Below, one piece after another: positions 7,610 through 14,913 of a stretch of DNA of 24,956 nt. Both the position numbers and the translations under genes were made by a program. The notes under the pieces were generated by a model. It saw only the letters and a list, made by a program, of their open reading frames with translations, had not been told where the DNA came from and did not search any database. How positions within the stretch are numbered: the stretch's first letter is position 1; each line of letters starts with the position of its first letter. The stretch is from Desulfobacterales bacterium C00003106 (GTDB lineage: Bacteria > Desulfobacterota > Desulfobacteria > Desulfobacterales > C00003106): the NCBI GenBank assembly GCA_001751015.1, contig MAXM01000154.1, positions 1 to 24,956 of the forward strand. The letters are read 5' to 3'.

Positions 7610-8014
7610 TACCTGAATTGAGCGTTTCAAATCTTGCGAGACTTCTTTTGTTAATCATTTACAATAGGTAATGGAGCTTTTCGACTTAACGGCCATAACC
7701 CATTGGGCAAATTCGGATTCCAAACATATTTTGTAAGCGTTCACGAAACGTTGAAAATAGAAAATAGGAATTTTGGGATGGTTCCACGCATTGTGATATA
7801 TACGGGATATTTTGGGAATGTGCAAAACGATCTGAACCTCCGGAAAATCCGGCCCAATGTATCCGGCAATATCCCGTAGGGGCAGGCCCCGTGCCTGTCC
7901 TGACAATATGCAACCACAGGGAAGTTGCCCCTACTTTCCAATTTCAACTTTCAAGCCGTAAACGGCTACCATGTTTTTAGATTTCCCGGGGATTTGAAAC
8001 GCTCAATTCAGGTA
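7610..8014. mobile_element. 405-bp TA-ended element with perfect 24-bp terminal inverted repeats (MITE-like)
   Basis: The left end 7610-7633 begins TACCTGAATTGAGCG and ends TTTCAAATC. The right end 7991-8014 is its exact reverse complement over 24 bases. Both ends finish in TA, as expected for an IS630/Tc1-mariner-type insertion that duplicates TA. The inside has no credible ORF but is full of inverted repeats: TACGGGATATT 7801-7811 with AATATCCCGTA 7868-7878; GTAGGGGCA 7876-7884 with TGCCCCTAC 7926-7934; AGCCGT 7954-7959 with ACGGCT 7962-7967. The segment GTAGGGGCAGGCCCCGTGCC resembles a dispersed repeat common in deltaproteobacterial genomes. The right end stops 11 bp before the mqnB start codon. 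Confidence 0.65.
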
Positions 8015-8025
8015 GAAATTACTTC

Positions 8026-8673
8026 ATGCTGATCATTACGCCAAGCGAGAGAGAGAAAGAACCGCTTTCAGGGTTTATCCCCCATCATAAAATATACGTG
8101 TGCGGCATAGGAAGAGTCAATACAGCCTCTTTTATAACTGAGGAGATCATTATCAGACGGCCTGACAGGGTTCTGTTGGTCGGCTGTGCAGGGGCCTATC
8201 AGGGGTCGGGCCTTTGTATTGGAGACATTGCTGTCGCACAAAGCGAGTTCAGCGCAGACGAGGGATTGGCGGACAAGACAGGGATCAGGACGATGCAGGA
8301 GATAGGAATCCCCGTGATAGAAAAAGGAGATAACAAGTATTTCAACCTCTTTCCTGTTGATCAAGTCCTTGCTGATCGTATTTATGAGTCTGCCCGATCA
8401 GAGGGGCTGACCGCTCAAAAAGGGAGATTTGCTACTGTTTCCGCCGCGTCAGGAACAGTAGAAAGGGCGAGGATGGTCAACAAAAGGATAAATGCGCTGT
8501 GTGAAAACATGGAAGGCGCGGCGGCGGCCCATGTTTGTCTTAAGTATGCTATTCCTTTTGCGGAGATAAGAGGGATCAGCAATGTGGCCGGACAGAGAAG
8601 GCCGTTTGATATTGTATCGGCAATGAGCGCCGCAGCCAGGGTGTTGAAAAGATTCCTGGCGGATGACAGGTGA
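8026..8673 (+). CDS. mqnB: Futalosine hydrolase
   Basis: Splits futalosine to dehypoxanthine futalosine and hypoxanthine in the alternative menaquinone pathway. The 215-residue protein belongs to the nucleoside phosphorylase/hydrolase fold: VLLVGCAGAYQGSGLCIGDI (about 49-68) is the phosphorylase-family glycine-rich strand, and ENMEGAAAAHVCLKYAIPFAEIRGISN near residues 163-189 is the substrate-binding segment with the conserved Met-Glu. Asn in ISN stands where nucleosidases such as MTAN have the catalytic Asp; to my knowledge this Asn is usual in MqnB. The next gene, mqnD, follows after 3 nt, which strongly supports the call. The Shine-Dalgarno is poor: AGG at 8010-8012 lies 13 nt before the ATG and is part of the inverted-repeat element. 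Its promoter therefore probably lies inside or left of that element. Confidence 0.88.
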   Translation: MLIITPSEREKEPLSGFIPHHKIYVCGIGRVNTASFITEEIIIRRPDRVLLVGCAGAYQGSGLCIGDIAVAQSEFSADEGLADKTGIRTMQEIGIPVIEKGDNKYFNLFPVDQVLADRIYESARSEGLTAQKGRFATVSAASGTVERARMVNKRINALCENMEGAAAAHVCLKYAIPFAEIRGISNVAGQRRPFDIVSAMSAAARVLKRFLADDR

Positions 8674-8676
8674 CGG

Positions 8677-9519
8677 ATGAGTCTATTTGAACAGAACATA
8701 TCCCTGGGGATCTCACCCTGTCCGAATGACACATTCATATTCCACGCGCTCCTGCACGGTCTGATCGACGGAAACAGGTTCCGGTTTCTCCTCCGGATGG
8801 AAGACGTGGACACATTGAACCGTATGGGAATGGATGCGGCTCTTGATCTGACCAAGATATCCTTTCACATGTTTGGATACCTGCGAAATGAATACGTCTT
8901 GCTCAACAGCGGCGCGGCATTGGGGAGAGGGTGCGGTCCGCTTCTTATCGCATATCCCGGTCTCTCTCTCGAAAAGATAAAGGACAAGACTATTGCCGTC
9001 CCAGGCCGTTTTACAACGGCCAACCTTCTGTTACAGCTAATGACAGGAGGGCATGATAATATACGGGAGATGCGGTTTGACCGGATAGTAGAGGCGGTAG
9101 CTACAAGAGAGGTTGCGGCAGGCCTGATTATCCACGAAACACGTTTTACATATCAGTTGCGACGCCTCGTTGCCTTAGTCGATCTTGGCGGGTGGTGGGA
9201 AGATAGAACATCCCGGCCGATTCCTCTTGGCGGGATTATTGCGCGGCGCAGCCTCGGAGAAGCGACCATTAGATCTCTTGATGAGATGATAAAAAGGAGT
9301 GTAATACATGCCCGAAGAGATCCTGAGGCGTCAAGGAATTTTGTCAGGGGCCATGCACAGGAGCTTTCCGATGAAGTGATCAGGAAACACATCGATTTGT
9401 ACGTAAACGATTTTTCTGTAGACCTTGGCGGCGAGGGCCGAAAAGCTGTGAAAACCCTCTTTGATCAGGCTGAACAATCACGGATCATACCTGAAAGCAG
9501 CCGGACGTTAATGATTTGA
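8677..9519 (+). CDS. mqnD: 1,4-dihydroxy-6-naphthoate synthase
   Basis: Converts cyclic dehypoxanthine futalosine to 1,4-dihydroxy-6-naphthoate, the last dedicated ring-forming step of futalosine menaquinone synthesis. The 280-residue protein has a periplasmic-binding-protein-like fold. Diagnostic motifs are SPCPNDTF near residue 13, the ALDLTKIS segment near 55, GRGCGPLLIA near 83, VPGRFTTANLLL near 109 and LIIHETRFTY near 151, whose His matches the catalytic His of characterised MqnD. The first three also occur in related MqnA proteins, but the length and the IHE motif favour MqnD. AGGTGACGG just before the ATG serves as ribosome binding site, and the start is 3 nt after the mqnB stop. The last 12 nt overlap the 3' end of the convergent response regulator. 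MqnA, MqnC and MqnE are not in the window. Confidence 0.88.
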   Translation: MSLFEQNISLGISPCPNDTFIFHALLHGLIDGNRFRFLLRMEDVDTLNRMGMDAALDLTKISFHMFGYLRNEYVLLNSGAALGRGCGPLLIAYPGLSLEKIKDKTIAVPGRFTTANLLLQLMTGGHDNIREMRFDRIVEAVATREVAAGLIIHETRFTYQLRRLVALVDLGGWWEDRTSRPIPLGGIIARRSLGEATIRSLDEMIKRSVIHARRDPEASRNFVRGHAQELSDEVIRKHIDLYVNDFSVDLGGEGRKAVKTLFDQAEQSRIIPESSRTLMI

Positions 9520-9912
9520 TCTCTCAAGGGTCTCTGCAGATGTAGTGACTTTTTTGATGATTTCCACCAGAGAGGATGTATTGACAGGTTTCTGAAGAAA
9601 CTTATTTGCAAGCCCTTCTTTTATTGTCCGCCGGGCAAGAGTACTCCGAAGGTCGCCGGTAATGACAATTATCTTTGCATCAGGATCAGACCGCCTGATT
9701 TCCCGACATGCCCTGTATCCATCCATAACCGGCATATCCAGGTCCATCAAGACAAGTTCGGGTTTTAAGACCTCATATTTCTCAAGCGCTTCAAGGCCGT
9801 TTTCCGCTTTTTCAACTGATCTGTAGCCTATCAGTCCTGCAATTTCTCCAAGAACAGTGGAAACATTCGGGTCGTCATCAACCACAAGTATTTTCTCGTA
9901 TAGCGCCTTCAC
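9508..9912 (-). CDS. Stand-alone response regulator receiver protein (CheY-like)
   Basis: Single-domain phosphoacceptor of a two-component pathway, 134 residues with no output domain. The acidic pocket is Asp12-Asp13 (VVDDDP), the phosphoacceptor is Asp57 (LMDLDMP), the switch residues are Thr85 (VITGD) and Lys108 (QKP). The frame continues upstream to a TTG at 9981, but the extra 23 residues do not belong to the receiver fold and include repeat-like DNA (CGCAAAGACGCAAG on the plus strand). GTG at 9910-9912, with GGGGG about 10 nt upstream, fits the domain start. It converges on mqnD with a 12-nt overlap of stops. No histidine kinase is near, so its partner must be elsewhere. Such proteins act by protein contact rather than DNA binding. 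Confidence 0.85.
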   Translation of the reverse strand: MKALYEKILVVDDDPNVSTVLGEIAGLIGYRSVEKAENGLEALEKYEVLKPELVLMDLDMPVMDGYRACREIRRSDPDAKIIVITGDLRSTLARRTIKEGLANKFLQKPVNTSSLVEIIKKVTTSAETLERSNH

Positions 9913-10082
9913 CTTGGCATAGCCCCCGTGCAACTCAACGCAAAGACGCAAGATTCCCGTGACAACTATCAAAATATCCAATAGTAATCACAAAGACAAA
10001 ATCCCTTGCGCCTTTACGATGAATTTGCTCTGAGGAAAGGGAAAAATCAGGGCTCGAATTTATTGCCAATCTATCTCTTTTG

Positions 10083-10421
10083 TTACTGTGCCACTGTTAC
10101 GGTGAGCTGATCTTTTATTGCGTCAAATGCAGCGTCATCAAGTCCTGTTACGTTCTTGATATCATCGATAGACGTAAAAGGTCCATTTGCTTCCCTGTAT
10201 GCCACAAGCGCAGCCGCCATTGAGGCGTCCATGAGCGTGCTGAGTTCGTCAGCAGAAGCTGAATTAATATCTAACTGTGTTGCCGCCTCAACCGCCTCTG
10301 CCGGAGCCGCTTCAACTGCCTCTGCCGGAGCCGCTTCTTCTGACGCCAGTCCTGCGGATACAACAACGAACATTGCGATCATACTGAAACATAATACATA
10401 CATTACTTTTCTTGCCTTCAT
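10083..10421 (-). CDS. Secreted helix-hairpin-helix protein (ComEA-like)
   Basis: The 112-residue product has a signal peptide (basic start, hydrophobic 7-22, cleavage probably after AGLA at residue 26). A low-complexity Ala/Glu/Val linker (27-48) follows, then one helix-hairpin-helix unit (LDINSASADELSTLM to the end), the same fold as the C-terminal domain of the DNA-receptor ComEA. The linker is made by a 24-bp direct repeat. Compared with ComEA there is no N-terminal membrane anchor apart from the signal peptide. The HhH could bind DNA in the periplasm, or a partner protein. The chosen ATG has GAGGGGG about 10 nt upstream and begins the signal peptide exactly; the frame is open 20 codons further. 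A sigma-54-like promoter is visible at 10486-10503. It is monocistronic or a distal gene after mutS, with a 412-bp gap. Confidence 0.8.
   Translation of the reverse strand: MKARKVMYVLCFSMIAMFVVVSAGLASEEAAPAEAVEAAPAEAVEAATQLDINSASADELSTLMDASMAAALVAYREANGPFTSIDDIKNVTGLDDAAFDAIKDQLTVTVAQ
10294..10337 (-). repeat. Two-copy 24-bp direct repeat in the helix-hairpin-helix gene
   Basis: GCCTCTGCCGGAGCCGCTTC occurs at 10294-10313 and again at 10318-10337, a period of 24 bp, so each copy encodes eight residues (EAAPAEAV). The repeat builds the flexible linker between signal peptide and HhH domain; copy number changes would lengthen or shorten it in frame. Confidence 0.8.
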
Positions 10422-10833
10422 AACTTGAACCCCCTCTTTCTTAAAGTCTCTTCCAGTACCCAATTTCCCTTGTTCCTTCATACATTAGCAATTAGAATGC
10501 CAAAGGTAGAAAGGTTTCATAACCTAGTGATATTATTCCACTTGTGGCCTCCTGTTTCTCTGAGTATTTTTCTTTTGTGTAGGTCTAATACTACATCATA
10601 AAACGATATCAGCCTATAATAACAACAAATTACACCCATTACGCTTTTGCTCGATGGCATGTATGATATTTCCTACATATCAGGTCTGCGAACACTGAGC
10701 GCCTCAACGTGAACTGTTTTGGTAACTGTTGGATAGACTGAAGGTAGAAGGCTAATAGTTACAAATCTTGTTTATCCTGTTATCCTGTCTAAAAATATGA
10801 TCTGTTCGGAAGAAAAGAGTATATGCACTCAAT
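10422..10833. other. 412-bp gene-free stretch between mutS and the HhH gene
   Basis: No credible ORF on either strand. Visible contents: the sigma-54-like site at 10486-10503; a weak inverted repeat GTAACTGTT/AATAGTTAC near 10721-10762; and a short tandem run ATCTTGTTT-ATCCTGTT-ATCCTGTCT at 10765-10790, a style of dispersed repeat seen in many environmental bacterial genomes. The mutS stop codon lies in a 12-bp match to the end of the 7610-8014 element. Confidence 0.5.
10486..10503 (-). promoter_or_regulatory. Candidate sigma-54 (-24/-12) promoter of the HhH gene
   Basis: On the minus strand the sequence TTGGCATTCTAATTGCTA gives GG and GC exactly 10 nt apart and matches the consensus TGGCA-N6-TTGC. 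The start site would fall near 10476, leaving a leader of about 55 nt before the ATG at 10421. No enhancer-binding site was identified. Confidence 0.45.
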
Positions 10834-13455
10834 TCAGGTGACACTCATCTGCTTTAATTCACTTATTATGTTCAGGGCCTGAAGGGGTGTGGTATTTGAG
10901 ATGTCTATTTGCTCCAATCTGTCTGCCAGAGCCTGATTCGAGGTCTCAAACAGGTTCAACTGCACATCGCAATGTTTCTTTGCTCTTTTCCCGGATCGGG
11001 ATCTTTCTCGTTCTCCCCCTGCGTTAAGTTCCCCGTTTTCGATATTCTTCAGTATTTCTTTTGCTCTGATTACAACTTTTTGGGGGATGCCGGCCAATCG
11101 CGCCACCTGTATACCGTAGCTTTTGTTCGTTCCACCTTCAATCAGCTTCCTCAAAAAAACAATCTCTCCGTTCCACTCTCTCACGGAGACGTTATAGTTC
11201 TTGACTCTCGGCAAGGTGGCGGCAAGATCGATCAGTTCGTGGTAATGCGTGGCAAAGATGGTCTTGACGCCCTTTCCTTTCAGGTTGTGGAGATATTCGG
11301 CAACAGCCCACGCAATGCTCAGACCGTCAAAGGTGCTGGTTCCCCTTCCGATCTCATCTAAGATAATCAGGCTTCTTTCTGTGGCGGTATTCAGGATACC
11401 GGCGGTTTCCTGCATCTCCACGAGAAAAGTGCTCTCCCCCCGGCTCAGGTTGTCGAGCGCTCCGACCCGTGTAAATATGCGGTCAACAATGCTGATGGAG
11501 GCGGATTCCGCAGGAACAAACGATCCGATCTGCGCCATCAGCACAACCAGCGCTACCTGTCGCAGGATCGTTGATTTGCCGGCCATATTGGGGCCGGTGA
11601 TAATCATGATCTGGCGTGTTTCGTTGTCCATTTCTATTCCGTTTGGAACGAACCTCTCTCCAGTCAGCATCTTCTCAATCACGGGATGCCGGGCATTTTC
11701 TATGAGAAGTCTTCCGTCTTCCGTGATATTCGGCTTCACATAACGCATTTTGTCCGCCACCTCTGCGAGACCGCAGAGTACGTCCACCCTTGCGAGAAGG
11801 TCGGCTGTCTTCTTTATTCGGAGATTATTTTTTACTATCTCTTTTCTTATCTTATCAAAGAGTTCATATTCCAGGGCAGCGCGTCTATCTTCCGCGTCCA
11901 GTACCATGGTTTCATATTGCTTCAGATCATCAGTAATATATCTTTCCGCGTTCACCAGTGTCTGTTTTCGAACGTAATGGGCGGGGACTGATTTGATCCG
12001 GGACTTTGAAACCTCAATGTAGTATCCGAAGACCCTGTTAAAACCGACCTTCAGGCTGTTTATCCCTGACGCCTCCCGCTCCTTTGATTCCAGGCGCGAG
12101 ATCCAACCCTTTCCGTCTCTGCATATGCTCACAATCTCGTCTAATTCCGCGTTGTACCCTGATTTGATCATCCCTCCTTCGTGAACAGTATGCGGCGGGT
12201 CATCGCAAATCGCGCCTTCGATCAGGTCTCCCACATCACCGAGGTCATCCATGTCTGCGCGGATTTGTCCGAAAAGATCAGATCGGAAGGATTCCAGGGC
12301 CGTTAGAACATCGGGCATCTTCCTGACAGAAGACATCAGGGCGATCATGTCCCTGGCATTGGACTGCGCCAGGACAATCCTGGAATTCAGACGCTCCAGG
12401 TCATGAATCCCGGAAAGCGCCTCACGCAAGGCGCCGCGCAATAGAATATTCGCCTTTGTCTCTTCGACCGCATCCAAACGAAGTCTTATCTTTTGCGCAT
12501 CAAGAAGGGGATAATGGAGCCACTGACGCATCATCCGTCCTCCCATCGAGGTTACGGTCTGATCCATGACCCAAAGGAGTGTTCCTTTCTTTGAACGGGT
12601 CCGCACGGTCTCTAACAACTCTAAATTTCTTTTTGTACTTTCATCCACGATCATGCAGTCAGCAAGATGATATGCAGCGAGACTGTTGATATGCGGAACC
12701 TTTCCCTTCTGTGTTTCGCATATATACTGAAGGAGCGCCCCTGCCGCAGAGATCCCTGAATTCATGGTCTCACAACCAAACCCTTCAAGCGAACGTGTGC
12801 CGAACTGCTCTACGAGTGCGGATCGGGCCCTGTCGAGTTCAAAGAGGGTATCTGACGCGAGGGTAATCGGTTTTCCCTCCATGGAAGAGAGTAACATCTT
12901 GACTTCCACTTCTTCCTGAAAGGATTCCGGGATAAGGATTTCGCTCGGATCTATGCGAGAGGCTTCATCAACGATAGTATGAAAGGTGTCTGATTCGGTT
13001 ACGCGGAACGTGCCGGTTGAAATGTCAAGGGAGGCAAGACCAAAACGGTCCTTCTGACGAAAGAGCGCCATGATAAAATTGTTGGATCCGGCATCCAGCA
13101 GGTCCGTATCAATAACCACGCCCGGGGTCACGACCCGGACAACATCCCGTTTTACCAGCCCTTTTGCCTTATTCGAGTCTTCAACCTGCTCACAAACAGC
13201 CACCCTGTATCCGCTGTCTATCAGCCGTGCAATATATCTCTGTGCGGAATGATACGGAACTCCACACATGGGAATCGGTTCTTGATCTTTCTTGTTCCGG
13301 GATGTCAAGGCAATATCGAGAATACGCGAAGCAGTCTCGGCGTCTTCAAAAAACATCTCATAGAAATCGCCCATCCGATAAAAAAGGAGCGCGTCAGGAT
13401 ACTCCTTTTTTATCGAAAGGTACTGCTGTACCATAGGGGTGATCTTAACCGGCAT
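10834..13455 (-). CDS. mutS: DNA mismatch repair protein MutS
   Basis: Recognises mismatches and small loops and starts methyl-independent or methyl-directed repair with MutL. The 873-residue protein carries the mismatch-reading motif GDFYEMF (29-35; Phe31 and Glu33), the connector and clamp domains, and the C-terminal ATPase with Walker A GPNMAGKS (621-628), LSRGESTFLVEM (670-681), Walker B LIILDE (696-701) and FATHYHEL (734-741). Length matches classical MutS1, and a C-terminal LFET...LEQIDISNTTPLQALNIISEL tail resembles the dimer/tetramer region. It overlaps the lapA-like gene upstream by 11 nt, so both are in one transcript. No mutL is in the window. The TGA stop is embedded in ACCTGAATTGAG, the same 12 bases as the end of the 7610-8014 element. 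Confidence 0.97.
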   Translation of the reverse strand: MPVKITPMVQQYLSIKKEYPDALLFYRMGDFYEMFFEDAETASRILDIALTSRNKKDQEPIPMCGVPYHSAQRYIARLIDSGYRVAVCEQVEDSNKAKGLVKRDVVRVVTPGVVIDTDLLDAGSNNFIMALFRQKDRFGLASLDISTGTFRVTESDTFHTIVDEASRIDPSEILIPESFQEEVEVKMLLSSMEGKPITLASDTLFELDRARSALVEQFGTRSLEGFGCETMNSGISAAGALLQYICETQKGKVPHINSLAAYHLADCMIVDESTKRNLELLETVRTRSKKGTLLWVMDQTVTSMGGRMMRQWLHYPLLDAQKIRLRLDAVEETKANILLRGALREALSGIHDLERLNSRIVLAQSNARDMIALMSSVRKMPDVLTALESFRSDLFGQIRADMDDLGDVGDLIEGAICDDPPHTVHEGGMIKSGYNAELDEIVSICRDGKGWISRLESKEREASGINSLKVGFNRVFGYYIEVSKSRIKSVPAHYVRKQTLVNAERYITDDLKQYETMVLDAEDRRAALEYELFDKIRKEIVKNNLRIKKTADLLARVDVLCGLAEVADKMRYVKPNITEDGRLLIENARHPVIEKMLTGERFVPNGIEMDNETRQIMIITGPNMAGKSTILRQVALVVLMAQIGSFVPAESASISIVDRIFTRVGALDNLSRGESTFLVEMQETAGILNTATERSLIILDEIGRGTSTFDGLSIAWAVAEYLHNLKGKGVKTIFATHYHELIDLAATLPRVKNYNVSVREWNGEIVFLRKLIEGGTNKSYGIQVARLAGIPQKVVIRAKEILKNIENGELNAGGERERSRSGKRAKKHCDVQLNLFETSNQALADRLEQIDISNTTPLQALNIISELKQMSVT

Positions 13456-13858
13456 TCTCTGTCTTGTCTTTGACGTTCTGTTCCGGTGTATTTACTTCAG
13501 CATCACTATCCGCCGGCGGAACAGCGCTTGTATCAACAACCGCAGCAGCGGTAGCAGCAGTGGCTTTTTGCAGCGCGCTCAACTCCTCTTCCTTCTTTTT
13601 TAACTGCGCCTTGTACGATTTTATGGTCCTTCCTGTCTTCAACCGTCCTCCAAGGCCAATAAAAAACGCGACTATCAATCCGGCCGCAAAAAAGGCCAGA
13701 AAGATGAAAAAGGACTTGATCTGAAGCCACTCATAATGCGTGTTAAAGATGTCGAGTTTCAAGTCAACAGGATGCGTGAAAACCAGCAGGTTCTGATACA
13801 CAAAAAAACCTCCGCAGCCACAAATAACTATAAACAAAACCAGCTTAACATTCCTCAT
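13445..13858 (-). CDS. LapA/DUF1049-family membrane protein
   Basis: Small inner-membrane protein of 137 residues. It has two membrane helices (about 4-22 and 48-70) and a short loop containing the NTHYEWLQIKS stretch. A basic GRLKTGRTIKSYKAQLKKKEEELSAL helix, probably coiled coil, follows, then an Ala/Val/Asp-rich tail of low complexity. This layout matches LapA-domain proteins, which in Escherichia coli work with LapB in lipopolysaccharide assembly control. A role in envelope homeostasis is therefore possible, but no LapB-like gene is nearby. The Shine-Dalgarno AGGAGGAGAT before the ATG is very strong. The last 11 nt overlap the mutS start. The function here is inferred from the family only. 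Confidence 0.75.
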   Translation of the reverse strand: MRNVKLVLFIVICGCGGFFVYQNLLVFTHPVDLKLDIFNTHYEWLQIKSFFIFLAFFAAGLIVAFFIGLGGRLKTGRTIKSYKAQLKKKEEELSALQKATAATAAAVVDTSAVPPADSDAEVNTPEQNVKDKTENAG

Positions 13859-13893
13859 TTATCTCCTCCTAAAAGATATTGGCTTGAGTTGAT

Positions 13894-14080
13894 TTAAGGG
13901 CTCGGCAAAAAATAACTTGGTAGAATTTGCGCCCGAATTTGCCGTAGCTTTAATCGATCTGATTGAGCAAAACCGCAGGAATAGCGAGCTATTTCGAGGA
14001 CTTTTGCGATTGAAGATCGGTTAAAGATATGGTGAAGTCGGGATGCAAAAATGCTAAGTTATTTTTTGTCGAGCCCTAAG
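13894..14080. repeat. Palindromic element, copy B, overlapping the UPF0280 gene end
   Basis: The outer arms pair closely: AAGGGCTCGGCAAAAAATAA near 13897-13916 faces TTATTTTTTGTCGAGCCCT at 14059-14077. The inner arms are CGATCTGATTGAGCAAAA (13955-13972) and the segment ending GATTGAAGATCG (14008-14019). The core is AATAGC-GA-GCTATT around 13980-13993. All four half-arms of copies A and B share CGATCT, six or seven bases, CAAAA, a spacer and AATAGC, and further out a segment like TAAAG...GAAGTCGGGATGCAAA. Copy B has drifted more from perfect symmetry than copy A. Its right arm includes the last codons and stop of the UPF0280 gene. Confidence 0.8.
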
Positions 14081-14817
14081 CCCTTAATCTGTACTAATTC
14101 AAAATCCCCTTTCAGGGCGAGCCTCCCGCCGACTATGATTACAACGCCTATCACTCCCTTAATGGATTGCGCAAATTCCAGACCCTGATCCATTGTCCCC
14201 TTACCGGAAATAAGATTTCCGACAGCAGTAGCGGCCGCGTCCGCAAGGGATGCGGAACGGGAGATTATTGTCACGCCATCGGCTTTACCCATGCTCAGGG
14301 AATGCCCTACTGTTCCCGAAGACGTGCAAACCGCAATCGGTGCGCCTTTAGGATCTATAGCAATGCCCACCTTATTGCTCAAAGGTGATGCCCCTGCAAA
14401 GATCCCCACGTTCAACGGTCCGTCAGTCTTGATAAAGACATCTCCACCGTTTTCTACAATAACCTGCCGGGAATACCGCAGGATATCCTGACCCACCCAT
14501 TCCGCGATTGCTCCGGCGACGGCAGCCATAGGCCCTACACCCGCCTGCCTGCCTGCCTCAATCATATCACGAACAACCTGAGGTGCAAACCTGTCATTCG
14601 GAAACGGTACCAATGTATACAGGAAAGATGGAAATCTATCAATATATTCTTCTATGAGTTTGCGACACGTTATGACACTATTTTCGGTTTCGGACGCAAG
14701 TTCACGGTCCGCCTTTACCAGCAAGTCGGTCTGCTTGACAACGACCCTGAACGATTGGAGCCCGTCTGCTGAATGGGTGTTCCGATATCTTCTTTCCGTA
14801 TATGGACGATAGCTCAT
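14059..14817 (-). CDS. UPF0280 family protein (ApbE-like fold)
   Basis: The 252-residue protein belongs to the UPF0280 family, which shares the fold of the flavin transferase ApbE but lacks a settled function. Typical segments are ERRYRN at the start, the VENGGDVFIK stretch near residue 120, and CTSSGTVGHSLSMGKADGVTIIS near 163-186. There is no signal peptide, so it is cytosolic, unlike most ApbE. The N-terminal half includes a helical insert rich in Pro and Phe (YIDRFPSFLYTLVPFPNDRF). It follows dnaE after 96 bp and is probably transcribed with it. The ribosome binding site is weak. The last seven codons (GLGLDKK) and the TAA are encoded by the outer arm of the palindromic element, so the natural C-terminus may have been changed by the insertion. 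Confidence 0.8.
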   Translation of the reverse strand: MSYRPYTERRYRNTHSADGLQSFRVVVKQTDLLVKADRELASETENSVITCRKLIEEYIDRFPSFLYTLVPFPNDRFAPQVVRDMIEAGRQAGVGPMAAVAGAIAEWVGQDILRYSRQVIVENGGDVFIKTDGPLNVGIFAGASPLSNKVGIAIDPKGAPIAVCTSSGTVGHSLSMGKADGVTIISRSASLADAAATAVGNLISGKGTMDQGLEFAQSIKGVIGVVIIVGGRLALKGDFELVQIKGLGLDKK

Positions 14818-14913
14818 GGTTTGTGGTTGACCAGCTTGCAGATCCTTTGATCGATCAATAATTGCCAGAGATTGCGCAGGATTTTGGTTGCGAACCGCGA
14901 ACTCTCATCCGTG

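Noticed and set aside
7655..7947. Three overlapping minus-strand frames of 68-83 codons in the 405-bp element
   Set aside because: They follow inverted-repeat DNA, have no ribosome binding sites and no family features.
9913..9981. Longer N-terminus of the response regulator from a TTG at 9981
   Set aside because: The added residues are outside the receiver fold and derive from repeat-like DNA; the GTG at 9912 fits the domain start.
10721..10762. Hairpin GTAACTGTT/AATAGTTAC as mutS terminator
   Set aside because: Stem has a mismatch and a loop of about 24 nt, lies more than 70 bp after the mutS stop, and lacks a T-run on the minus strand.
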